Assembly (NCBI RefSeq): GCF_014647135.1
Contig: NZ_BMOP01000012.1
Coordinates: forward strand, 16,677-80,676
DNA from: Shewanella xiamenensis
GTDB taxonomy: Bacteria; Pseudomonadota; Gammaproteobacteria; Enterobacterales; Shewanellaceae
Direction: 5' to 3'
DNA length: 64,000 nt
Shown here: positions 9,230 to 16,769 of the stretch, piece by piece
How the letters are laid out: each line of letters opens with the position of its first letter
How positions within the stretch are numbered: the stretch's first letter is position 1
Translations under genes and position numbers: made by a program
Notes under the pieces: model-generated
Told to the model about the DNA's origin: nothing
Database searches by the model: none
Seen by the model: only the letters and a program-made list of their open reading frames with translations

Positions 9230-9607
9230 ATAAAAACCGCGCTGTGGGTATAGTTGGACAGACGAATAGCGACTTATCGAAATCCTGCACTATACCAAGT
9301 GTAAATTGGCGCAAATGATAACATCAAATAATCGAAAGCAAAGGCTTAAAAACAGCGGTGAATGGCTCGATTGGCTTAGCGCTGGGTTTGTGATCGCCAT
9401 CACTAACTCAACAACCTCTTCGGCCTTGGTCCAAATACAGGGAAACTTTTGCCCTATTTTAGGTCTGAGCAAACAGTGCTGAAGCTTTTGTCTCACTTAA
9501 TCAAGTTCACTAAAGCACCAACAAGTACAACCTAAGCATCGTTTTAACTCTCTCCCTTTGACGCGAAACTTCGCGTGATGCTTTTACACTGTTAATAAGG
9601 AAATTCA
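9230..9607. other. intergenic region tsaB / hemB
   Basis: These 378 bases separate divergent tsaB and hemB. The longest open frames here have no ribosome-binding site or recognisable family. A perfect inverted repeat, ACGCGAA-AC-TTCGCGT, lies at 9561-9576, about 30 bases before the hemB start. It could be an operator or a leader hairpin. A TTGACG hexamer overlaps its left edge, but the nearest -10-like TACACT is 21 bases away, which is too far for a normal promoter. Confidence 0.4.
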
Positions 9608-10606
9608 ATGAGCAGTACACAAGAAAAATCCCTCAAACCTCTTCGCCGTTTAAGACGCCTACGCCGCACTGAAGCCATGCGTGATCTCGTGCGTGAAACC
9701 CAGATTTCCCTAAGCGACTTAGTTCACCCACTTTTTATTGAAGAGCACATCAACCAAGCCGTACCCATTTCAACCTTACCGGGGATCTGCCGTCTGCCCG
9801 AAAGTGCGCTTGCCGATGAAATCCAAAGGCTTTACGCCCTAGGGATCCGCTATGTGATGCCCTTTGGTATTTCCCACACCAAAGATGCACAGGGCAGCGA
9901 CACTTGGGATGACAATGGCTTACTCGCACGGATGATCCGCACCATCAAAACCGCCGCGCCAGAGATAATGGTGATCCCCGATATTTGTTTTTGTGAATAT
10001 ACCGACCATGGACACTGCGGCGTATTGCACCATGACGAAGTCTGTAACGATCAAACCGTGGCTAACTTAGTCAAACAATCCATTACCGCCGCCAAAGCCG
10101 GAGCCGATATGCTGGCGCCATCGGCGATGATGGACGGCCAGATAAAAGCCATTCGCCAAGGACTGGATGAGGCAGGATTTGAACACATTGCCATTTTGGC
10201 CCATGCAGCCAAATTCGCCTCCTCCTTCTATGGGCCTTTTAGGGCCGCGGTGGATTGTGAACTTAGTGGAAACCGTAAAGGCTACCAACTCGATTACGCC
10301 AATGGTCGCCAAGCCTTGCTCGAAGCGCTGCTCGATGAAGAGGAAGGCGCGGATATTTTGATGGTGAAACCCGGCACGCCCTATTTGGATGTGTTAAGTC
10401 GCCTAAGACAAGAAACCCACCTTCCCTTAGCGGCTTATCAAGTCGGCGGCGAATATGCCGGCATTAAGTTTGCCGCACTGGCGGGCGCCCTCGATGAGCG
10501 CGCCGTCGTCACCGAAACCTTTATAGGGTTAAAGCGTGCCGGCGCCGATTTAATTGTCAGTTATTACGCAAAACAATATGCCGAGTGGTTAGCGCAATCC
10601 CGTTAA
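9608..10606 (+). CDS. hemB: delta-aminolevulinic acid dehydratase (porphobilinogen synthase)
   Basis: HemB condenses two 5-aminolevulinate molecules to porphobilinogen in haem and corrin synthesis. The 332-residue protein contains the metal-binding Cys cluster CFCEYTDHGHC (Cys127, Cys129, Cys137), which suggests a zinc-dependent enzyme. The Schiff-base lysines are in HAAKFASSFYGPFR (Lys202) and MVKPGTPYLD (Lys254). An AAGGAAA ribosome-binding site lies 7 bases before the ATG. The gene is monocistronic with a strong terminator. Haem demand is high in Shewanella because of its many cytochromes, but no specific regulator site is identifiable. Confidence 0.96.
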   Translation: MSSTQEKSLKPLRRLRRLRRTEAMRDLVRETQISLSDLVHPLFIEEHINQAVPISTLPGICRLPESALADEIQRLYALGIRYVMPFGISHTKDAQGSDTWDDNGLLARMIRTIKTAAPEIMVIPDICFCEYTDHGHCGVLHHDEVCNDQTVANLVKQSITAAKAGADMLAPSAMMDGQIKAIRQGLDEAGFEHIAILAHAAKFASSFYGPFRAAVDCELSGNRKGYQLDYANGRQALLEALLDEEEGADILMVKPGTPYLDVLSRLRQETHLPLAAYQVGGEYAGIKFAALAGALDERAVVTETFIGLKRAGADLIVSYYAKQYAEWLAQSR

Positions 10607-10646
10607 TGCACTGAGTCTTCAGCCTATCAGGCAAGCAATTAACGGA

Positions 10647-10675
10647 AACGCCACCCTAATCGGTGGCGTTTTTTA
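10647..10675 (+). terminator. intrinsic terminator of hemB
   Basis: A 9-bp stem, AACGCCACC with GGTGGCGTT, and a 6-nt loop are followed by TTTT. It lies 40 bases after the hemB stop. The convergent msrBA gene ends just beyond it. Confidence 0.85.
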
Positions 10676-10701
10676 TCCGTCATTTTGGTCGCACATTAAG
10701 C

Positions 10702-11607
10702 CTATGCTTGTAGCTCTGCAAAAATGGCTCTGATCTTTTCAACCTTTGGCCGCACCACAATTTGGCAATAGGGCTGCTCGCCATGCAGGGCGAAATAGTC
10801 ATTGTGGTAATCCTCAGCGGGATAAAATGACTCAAAAGCCACCACTTGGGTCACTATCGGCGCATCAAATACCCTTGCCTCGGTTAATTTGGCAATCATG
10901 GCATTGGTCTCTTCAATCTGCGCCGCATCGTGGGCAAAGACGACGGAGCGATACTGCGGCCCTTTATCATTGCCTTGGCGATTAAGCGTGGTGGGATCGT
11001 GACTCTCAAATAACACCTGCAGCAGCGTCGTAAAGCTGATTTGCGCGGGGTCAAACTCGATGTGCACCACTTCGGCATGCCCAGTTAATCCCGAACACAC
11101 CGACTTATAATCGGCATCGCTCGCCTCGCCGCCCGCGTAACCTGAGCTGACGTTCAGCACGCCCTTAAGGCTCTTAAAAATCGCTTCAACACACCAAAAA
11201 CAGCCCGCACCAAAGGTGGCAAAGGCTGTGTTATGCGTCGATGCAGCCGCCTCATCGGCCGCTTGAAATACCATGGAGACAGAATTAACGCAGTGGCGAA
11301 TATTCTTCGGCGTTAAATATTCCCCTTCAAACACATGGCCTAAATGACCGCCACACTGACTACACACGATTTCGGTACGGCGACCATCGGCGTCGACATG
11401 ACGACTCACTGCGCCCGGAATTTCATCATCGAAGGCTGGCCAACCACAGTGGGCATTAAACTTATCTTCTGAGCGATACAACGGCGCATGGCATTTTTTG
11501 CACAAATACACGCCTTTGGCGTCATGTTTATAGTACTCACCGCTAAAGGGACGTTCAGTGCCCTTTTCTTCTATGACATAGCGTTCAAAATCAGTCAGTT
11601 TGTTCAT
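10702..11607 (-). CDS. msrBA: MsrB-MsrA fusion, methionine sulfoxide reductase
   Basis: This bifunctional enzyme reduces both R and S epimers of methionine sulfoxide and so repairs oxidised proteins. The N-terminal MsrB domain has the zinc cysteines (Cys36/39 and Cys82/85) and the catalytic Cys106 in RHCVNS. A short linker near residue 122 leads to the MsrA domain, whose GCFWC motif gives catalytic Cys136. The order is MsrB first, then MsrA; the well-known PilB and other fusions often have MsrA first. The 301-residue protein lacks a signal peptide, so it is cytoplasmic. Both domains look intact. Confidence 0.94.
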   Translation of the reverse strand: MNKLTDFERYVIEEKGTERPFSGEYYKHDAKGVYLCKKCHAPLYRSEDKFNAHCGWPAFDDEIPGAVSRHVDADGRRTEIVCSQCGGHLGHVFEGEYLTPKNIRHCVNSVSMVFQAADEAAASTHNTAFATFGAGCFWCVEAIFKSLKGVLNVSSGYAGGEASDADYKSVCSGLTGHAEVVHIEFDPAQISFTTLLQVLFESHDPTTLNRQGNDKGPQYRSVVFAHDAAQIEETNAMIAKLTEARVFDAPIVTQVVAFESFYPAEDYHNDYFALHGEQPYCQIVVRPKVEKIRAIFAELQA

Positions 11608-11984
11608 AAAAGTCTCCTTTAGCTCCTAAGGTATTCGCCTGCATAAGACCGTTTATTCCTTAGGTTTATTGCGCCTCGGCCTGAATTGGCTTTTTGGCAT
11701 AGTAGCCGCTTTAGTCGATAAAATCCTGTTGATTGAGCCATTGCTTAAATAACTGGAGGAAAATTCAGCAGTAATCTCAGTCCATCGTCTTGAGTGTTTG
11801 CACCAAGCAAAGTGCAAAGCTACACTTGCTGCGGGTCAATTCTCTACCCAAATGCTTTCTATTTTGGCCGCTTTGCACTAGGGCTTAGCGCACCATACCG
11901 ATAATGAGATAAGTGGCAATGACTCCTTACCTTTATCCTTAGAAAGTGTTTGGTTAACAACCATATATAACAAGTAGAAACAAT
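11608..11984. other. intergenic region with a long inverted repeat
   Basis: These 377 bases lie between the divergent msrBA and the oxygenase gene. I see no supported gene. A perfect 10-bp inverted repeat, AGTGCAAAGC (11811-11820) and GCTTTGCACT (11870-11879), encloses 49 bases that hold a smaller GGGT/ACCC stem (11833-11849). This could fold as an RNA or mark a DNA site. It ends 105 bases before the next start codon. Confidence 0.4.
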
Positions 11985-12824
11985 ATGAAATTAGAAACCA
12001 TTGATTATCGCGCAGCCGATAGCGCCAAACGCTTTGTCGAATCCCTACGTGAAACGGGCTTTGGTGTGCTCTCTAACCACCCTATCGATAAAGAGCTGGT
12101 CGAAAACATTTACGCTGAGTGGCAAGCCTTTTTCAATTCTGACGCTAAGAACGAGTTTATGTTCAATCGTGAAACCCACGATGGCTTTTTCCCCGCGTCG
12201 ATTTCTGAAACAGCAAAAGGCCACACGGTTAAAGACATCAAAGAGTATTACCACGTGTACCCTTGGGGTCGTATTCCAGATTCTTTGCGCACCAATATTC
12301 TGGCTTACTATGAAAAAGCCAATGCGCTAGCCTCTGAACTGTTAGAGTGGATTGAAACCTACTCACCAGACGAGGTAAAAGCCAAATTCTCTATCCCACT
12401 GCCAGAAATGATTGCCGACAGCCACAAAACCCTGCTGCGCATTCTGCATTACCCACCGATGACAGGCGATGAAGAAATGGGCGCTATTCGCGCAGCGGCC
12501 CACGAAGATATTAACCTTATCACTGTGCTGCCCGCGGCCAACGAGCCAGGGTTGCAAGTCAAAGCCAAAGACGGCTCTTGGTTAGATGTGCCAAGTGATT
12601 TTGGCAATATTATCATCAACATTGGTGATATGTTGCAGGAAGCCTCGGGTGGTTACTTCCCATCGACCTCACACCGCGTGATTAACCCAGAAGGCACAGA
12701 TAAGACTAAGTCGCGTATTTCACTGCCCTTATTCTTACACCCTAAACCTTCGGTCGTGCTATCTGAGCGTTATACCGCCGACAGCTACCTAATGGAAAGA
12801 TTACGCGAGCTAGGCGTACTTTAA
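11985..12824 (+). CDS. 2-oxoglutarate/Fe(II)-dependent oxygenase family protein
   Basis: This 279-residue protein belongs to the isopenicillin-N-synthase-like family of non-haem iron oxygenases. It has the double-stranded beta-helix core with the iron facial triad His173-x-Asp175 (AAHEDINLIT) and His230 (STSHRVINP). A 2-oxoglutarate-binding Arg244 is in KSRISLPLF. The N-terminal DIOX_N-like region (GFGVLSNHPID) is also present. The substrate is unknown; bacterial relatives are rarely characterised. The gene stands alone with its own terminator and no neighbouring pathway genes that would suggest a substrate. Confidence 0.85.
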   Translation: MKLETIDYRAADSAKRFVESLRETGFGVLSNHPIDKELVENIYAEWQAFFNSDAKNEFMFNRETHDGFFPASISETAKGHTVKDIKEYYHVYPWGRIPDSLRTNILAYYEKANALASELLEWIETYSPDEVKAKFSIPLPEMIADSHKTLLRILHYPPMTGDEEMGAIRAAAHEDINLITVLPAANEPGLQVKAKDGSWLDVPSDFGNIIINIGDMLQEASGGYFPSTSHRVINPEGTDKTKSRISLPLFLHPKPSVVLSERYTADSYLMERLRELGVL

Positions 12825-12862
12825 GCAATATATGCCCAAATTCGCATCAAGATTAAGCAATT

Positions 12863-12886
12863 AAGCGCCTTCGGGCGCTTTTTTTA
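12863..12886 (+). terminator. intrinsic terminator of the oxygenase gene
   Basis: The stem AAGCGCC/GGCGCTT closes a stable TTCG tetraloop and is followed by six T. This is a textbook Rho-independent terminator, 38 bases after the stop. Confidence 0.9.
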
Positions 12887-12948
12887 TGACATTCGTCGCC
12901 TTCAAGGTAGAATAGCCGTCTTTAGGTCATTTAGAACAAGGCGCTATC

Positions 12949-13890
12949 ATGGCAATTCAATGGTATCCGGGGCACATGCACAAGGCACGCAAAGAGATCG
13001 AAGAGGCTATGCCTCAGGTCGATCTAGTAATTGAGGTGCTGGACGCCCGTATTCCCTACAGTAGTGAAAACCCCATGGTGTCAAAGCTTCGCGGCGACAA
13101 ACCTTGTATTAAGCTACTGAATAAATCCGACTTAGCCGATCCCGACATTACCGCCCAGTGGATTGAATATCTTGAGCGTGAACAAGGGGTAAAAGCCACA
13201 GCGATTACCACATTGCAACCGGGTATGTTGAAAATGCTGCCGGATCTTTGTCGTAAGTTAGTACCGAGTCGCGATAAAACTGAAAAAGATATTCGCACTA
13301 TGATCATGGGGATCCCAAACGTGGGTAAGTCCACCATTATCAACACCTTAGCCGGTCGCGTTATCGCCAAAACCGGTAACGAACCCGCCGTCACCAAAAG
13401 CCAGCAGCGTATTAATCTACGTAATGGCATAGTGCTCTCGGACACGCCAGGGATTTTATGGCCTAAAGTCGATAACGAAGCTAGTAGCTATCGCCTCGCC
13501 GTCACGGGTGCCATTAAAGATACCGCCATGGAATACGAAGATGTGGCACTGTTTGCCGCTGGTTATTTCTTAAAGGCGTACCCGAAGGAAATTTGCGAGC
13601 GTTATAACATCAGCGAGTTACCTAAGGATGATATGGCGTTACTCGAAGAAATCGGCCGTAAACGCGGTGCCCTGCGTCCCGGTGGTCGCATCGATTTACA
13701 TAAAGCCTCGGAAGTCGTGTTACACGATTACCGCTCTGGTCGAATTGGCCTATTATCCCTCGAAACCCCAGCGATGGCTGAAATCGAAAAAGCCGAAGTG
13801 GAACGCATTCTGGCTGAAAAAGCCGCCGAGAAAGCCGCTAAGCTAGAAGCAGAAAAACTGAAACGCTCAGGCAAACGTCATAACGTTTAA
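12949..13890 (+). CDS. ylqF: ribosome biogenesis GTPase YlqF/RbgA family
   Basis: This is a circularly permuted GTPase of the YlqF family that takes part in 50S subunit maturation. The permuted order is visible: G4 NKSD (58-61) precedes G1 GIPNVGKST (121-129), and G3 DTPG (165-168) follows. The 313-residue protein has a Lys/Ala/Glu-rich helical tail (about residues 280-313), a likely RNA-binding extension. The N-terminal WYPGHMHKARKEI motif is characteristic of the family. Its role in gammaproteobacteria is inferred from Bacillus RbgA. Confidence 0.9.
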   Translation: MAIQWYPGHMHKARKEIEEAMPQVDLVIEVLDARIPYSSENPMVSKLRGDKPCIKLLNKSDLADPDITAQWIEYLEREQGVKATAITTLQPGMLKMLPDLCRKLVPSRDKTEKDIRTMIMGIPNVGKSTIINTLAGRVIAKTGNEPAVTKSQQRINLRNGIVLSDTPGILWPKVDNEASSYRLAVTGAIKDTAMEYEDVALFAAGYFLKAYPKEICERYNISELPKDDMALLEEIGRKRGALRPGGRIDLHKASEVVLHDYRSGRIGLLSLETPAMAEIEKAEVERILAEKAAEKAAKLEAEKLKRSGKRHNV

Positions 13891-14070
13891 TATTAGGTTG
13901 AACACTCTTAAATATTGGCAAAGTCCATTGGTAAATGCTTTACCGCCCCGTTAATGGGGCGGATGTTCATTAAAGATAACCAGTGGTCATTTTTATCATT
14001 AGCGCGACCAATCGATTTTGCCATATAGGACATTCTTTAAGACATTCAGAATTAAATTTTGATCGTTCTA

Positions 14071-14133
14071 GCAAGCTCGTGCTTACGAAACGAGGAGTGA
14101 CATGTCGCCATTTGACTCAGGTGACAAGCGGCT
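14071..14133. repeat. dispersed intergenic repeat, copy 1
   Basis: This segment begins GCAAGCTCG, then CGAAACGAGG, and ends AAGCGGCT. A second intergenic copy at 16596-16652 has the same blocks in the same order with matching internal length, apart from a 6-base insertion here. About two thirds of the 38-base right part matches. Confidence 0.55.
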
Positions 14134-14218
14134 ATCATGACAGAAAGTAAGGGCCAGAGCTTGCCTGCCCTTCCTTTTGACAGCCTTTAGTTTGCCATTT
14201 CTGCTGCATAATCGTCCG

Positions 14219-14257
14219 GTAAAAAAAGTGAGGCTGTCCATAATTGAACAGCATCAC
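14219..14257 (-). terminator. intrinsic terminator of trhO
   Basis: On the minus strand the arms GTGATGCTGT and ACAGCCTCAC pair with one mismatch around a 10-nt loop and are followed by seven T. It lies 17 bases past the trhO stop. Confidence 0.75.
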
Positions 14258-14273
14258 CTTAGCTGTGCATACG

Positions 14274-15275
14274 TTAAGTGTTAGCTTGCTTGGTTTTGTT
14301 TTTCTCTGCAGCTTGTTTGCGCAGTGCTTCTTTCTTTTGTCGACGGGCTTCAATCACATGATTCACATCACTACCAATATGAGCCTCATTACGGGATTTA
14401 GCTAAATTCACTTGGCGTTCACGTTCAACAAAACGCTTTCGCTGCTCCTCAGAAATCTTATCAATACAATGTGGGCAACTCACGCCTTGCACATAAGCTG
14501 GGGATAGTTTTTCCGCTTCAGTGATTGGCATACGACAAGCATTGCATTGATCGTATTGGCCTTTCTTTAAATCATGGTCGACCGCCACACGATTATCGAA
14601 GACAAAACATTCGCCTTCCCACAGGCTTTCTTCCTGTTTGACTTCTTCAAGGTATTTAAGGATGCCACCTTCGAGGTGATACACTTCTTCAAAGCCTTGC
14701 TCTTTTAAATAAGCGGTTGATTTTTCGCAGCGAATACCACCAGTGCAGAACATCGCCACTTTTTTATGCTTGGCAGGATCGAGATTCTGCTTCACATATT
14801 CAGGGAATTCTCTAAAGGTTTCGGTCACGGGGTTAATGGCATTTTTAAAGGTGCCGATTTGCACTTCATAGTCGTTACGGGTATCCACTAGGATGACTTC
14901 AGGATCGGAAATCAGCGCGTTCCAGTCCTGTGGCTTAACGTAAGTGCCCACCACTTTAAGCGGATCGATACCCTCGACGCCCATGGTGACGATTTCTTTT
15001 TTGAGCTTCACCTTAGTGCGGTAGAAAGGCATTTCGTCGTCAAAGGATAACTTGTAAACGATGTTTTCAAGGCCATTTTGGTTATTCAGCCAAGCCAGCA
15101 GTGCGTCGATAGCCGCTTGAGTGCCGGCCACTGTGCCGTTAATTCCCTCACTTGCCAGCAACAATGTGCCTTTAATCTCGGCCTGTTCCATCATGGACAG
15201 GAGTGGCTCACGCAGCGACTCAAAATGCGGTAATGAAACAAACTTATATAAAGCACAAACAACAACGTTAGACAT
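14274..15275 (-). CDS. trhO: tRNA uridine-34 hydroxylase TrhO (YceA), rhodanese-like
   Basis: TrhO hydroxylates U34 of certain tRNAs, the first step to cmo5U or mo5U wobble bases. The 333-residue protein has an N-terminal YceA-type domain ([14 protein letters not shown]), a central rhodanese domain with VDTRNDYE, and the active-loop cysteine in [10 protein letters not shown] (Cys177). A C-terminal Cys-rich segment follows (CNACRMPI, then CPHC). The frame is open to 15323, but the ATG at 15275 has a GAGGGTG site 5 bases upstream and gives the family N-terminus. It is divergent from the GST gene. Confidence 0.9.
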   Translation of the reverse strand: MSNVVVCALYKFVSLPHFESLREPLLSMMEQAEIKGTLLLASEGINGTVAGTQAAIDALLAWLNNQNGLENIVYKLSFDDEMPFYRTKVKLKKEIVTMGVEGIDPLKVVGTYVKPQDWNALISDPEVILVDTRNDYEVQIGTFKNAINPVTETFREFPEYVKQNLDPAKHKKVAMFCTGGIRCEKSTAYLKEQGFEEVYHLEGGILKYLEEVKQEESLWEGECFVFDNRVAVDHDLKKGQYDQCNACRMPITEAEKLSPAYVQGVSCPHCIDKISEEQRKRFVERERQVNLAKSRNEAHIGSDVNHVIEARRQKKEALRKQAAEKNKTKQANT

Positions 15276-15547
15276 AACACCCTCAACTGCTGGCTGGAAC
15301 TTAATTTCCAGTGCATTAACCAATAATCACCCAAGCCTAAGCTAGGTCGCAAAAATAGGGCGAAATTCTACCTGAGTCACAGTCGGATAAACACAGACAA
15401 AAACCAAGGTCATTGCTTATTTACAGGCAAACGGTGGAATAATCAGTAATAAACGCAGTATTTCTGTTTTAAAGTCACTACTATTGCCGACTTTTAACCC
15501 ACAGTCGTGACTAAATCGTTTTTATCATTGTATTAAGGAATAAGACT

Positions 15548-16219
15548 ATGCCCTTACCCATACTCTACAGTTTTCGCCGCTGTCCTTATGCTATGCGCGC
15601 TAGACTTGGGCTATTGCTCGGCCAATGCCAAGTGGAAGTGAGAGAAATCACCCTTAAAGCGAAACCCGCGGAGATGTTAGCCATCTCCCCCAAGGGCACA
15701 GTGCCCATATTGCAGCTCCCTACTGGAGAGGTGATTGCTGAGAGCTTGGATATTATGATCTGGGGACTGCATAAGGCTGACTCGCCAGCCGCACAGCAGT
15801 TACTCGGACAAACCACCTCAGCGCAAAGCCTGATTAATGAGCTTATTGTGCAAAATGATGTTGAATTTAAACCTTGGCTGGATAAGTACAAATATGCAGA
15901 CCGGTATCCAGAATACTCGCAGGCGGATTATTTCGCCAAGGCCAGCACTTTTCTGGTACGACTCGAAGCACAGCTTCAGCAACATCCTTATCTTATCAGC
16001 CCTGCGTTAAGCCTTGCTGATTTTGCCATTATGCCTTTTATCCGCCAATTTACTGCGGTGGATGCCAAACGGGATTTGAACGGGGATTTCCCACGGCTTA
16101 TGGCATGGTTAACTGAGCTAACAAGCACTGACATATTTCAACATGCCATGACTAAATATGTGATCTGGCAGTCTGGTAATACCCCAAATTACTTGTTAGG
16201 AACTTCTATAAGTAAATAA
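15548..16219 (+). CDS. glutathione S-transferase family protein
   Basis: This is a 223-residue protein with an N-terminal thioredoxin-like domain. It has a CPYA motif (Cys12) as in omega- and Grx2-type GSTs, the cis-Pro loop GTVPIL near residue 56, and a GSH-contacting ESLDIM segment near residue 67. A helical C-terminal GST domain with LSLADFAIMPFIRQF follows. An N-terminal Cys instead of Ser or Tyr suggests thiol-transferase or dehalogenase-like chemistry, but the substrate is unknown. A TTAAGGAATAAGACT stretch before the ATG supplies the ribosome-binding site. Confidence 0.85.
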   Translation: MPLPILYSFRRCPYAMRARLGLLLGQCQVEVREITLKAKPAEMLAISPKGTVPILQLPTGEVIAESLDIMIWGLHKADSPAAQQLLGQTTSAQSLINELIVQNDVEFKPWLDKYKYADRYPEYSQADYFAKASTFLVRLEAQLQQHPYLISPALSLADFAIMPFIRQFTAVDAKRDLNGDFPRLMAWLTELTSTDIFQHAMTKYVIWQSGNTPNYLLGTSISK

Positions 16220-16357
16220 GAATTAACGTTTATTTTTATATACCCCATAGCAATCGGTAAAATGTTCACGTAAAGTAGCTCTCACTTAGGTAAAGTGAGT
16301 AAATCCTTTTTAACATTTTATGCTAAATCATCACGATGAATTACAGGGATAAAGTAC

Positions 16358-16564
16358 TTGGATAATACGGATATTATAATCATAGCGATGCTCATCGGTT
16401 TAGCCCTACTGCATTGCTTATTCGCAGCTCGAGTATTTAAGAGCCAAGTTAATCTCAGCACTAACAAAAAATGTTTATGGTGCCTGCTAAGCTTATTTTT
16501 AGGCCCCATAGGCTACTATGCCTATCATGGTTTAATCCCTTTAGATAAACTGCAAAATGACTAG
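16358..16564 (+). CDS. small membrane protein, PLDc_N-like
   Basis: This is a 68-residue protein starting at a TTG that is preceded by an AGGGAT site. It has two hydrophobic segments (IIIIAMLIGLALLHCLFAA, and CLWCLLSLFLGPIGYYAY) joined by a short polar loop. The second ends in a GPIGYYAYHG pattern that resembles the phospholipase D N-terminal (PLDc_N) membrane module found in many tiny bacterial membrane proteins. Its function is unknown. The unusual start codon and small size keep confidence moderate. Confidence 0.6.
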   Translation: MDNTDIIIIAMLIGLALLHCLFAARVFKSQVNLSTNKKCLWCLLSLFLGPIGYYAYHGLIPLDKLQND

Positions 16565-16595
16565 AACGGGTTGATGTTTAAGCTTTAGATGTTGC

Positions 16596-16652
16596 GCAAG
16601 CTCGCGAAACGAGGAATGACGCGTAGTTATGATACTCAAATGACGAGCGGCT
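16596..16652. repeat. dispersed intergenic repeat, copy 2
   Basis: This is the counterpart of 14071-14133: GCAAGCTCG is joined directly to CGAAACGAGG, and the segment ends GAGCGGCT. Both copies lie in spacers between genes and in the same orientation. Confidence 0.55.
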
Positions 16653-16693
16653 CTTTACGCCACAACCATCATACTTTTGAGGCATCAAATATA

Positions 16694-16715
16694 AAGTGCA
16701 TAACTCTATGCACTT
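16694..16715. other. perfect 9-bp hairpin between PLDc_N gene and sulP
   Basis: AAGTGCATA and TATGCACTT pair perfectly around an ACTC tetraloop. Neither side has a real T run. It lies 3' of both flanking genes, so it may stabilise an mRNA end or assist termination. Confidence 0.4.
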
Positions 16716-16725
16716 GAACAATAAA

Positions 16726-16750
16726 CCAAAAAGCGCGGACATTACCGCGA
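16726..16750 (-). terminator. weak intrinsic terminator of sulP
   Basis: On the minus strand CGCGG/CCGCG (5 bp, 6-nt loop) is followed by CTTTTTGG. It lies 20-35 bases past the transporter stop. Confidence 0.55.
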
Positions 16751-16769
16751 TTTTCGTTAAAATAGTATC

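Larger units (their letters stand above)
13891..14273. other. intergenic region ylqF / trhO
   Basis: These 383 bases separate convergent genes. A CCGCCCC/GGGGCGG hairpin (13943-13962) follows ylqF, but without a T run. One copy of a dispersed imperfect repeat lies at 14071-14133, and the trhO terminator lies at 14219-14257. No gene is supported. Confidence 0.5.

Noticed and set aside
9290-9496. 68-codon open frame on the minus strand upstream of tsaB
   Set aside because: No ribosome-binding site, no recognisable family, and a composition like chance reading of the spacer.
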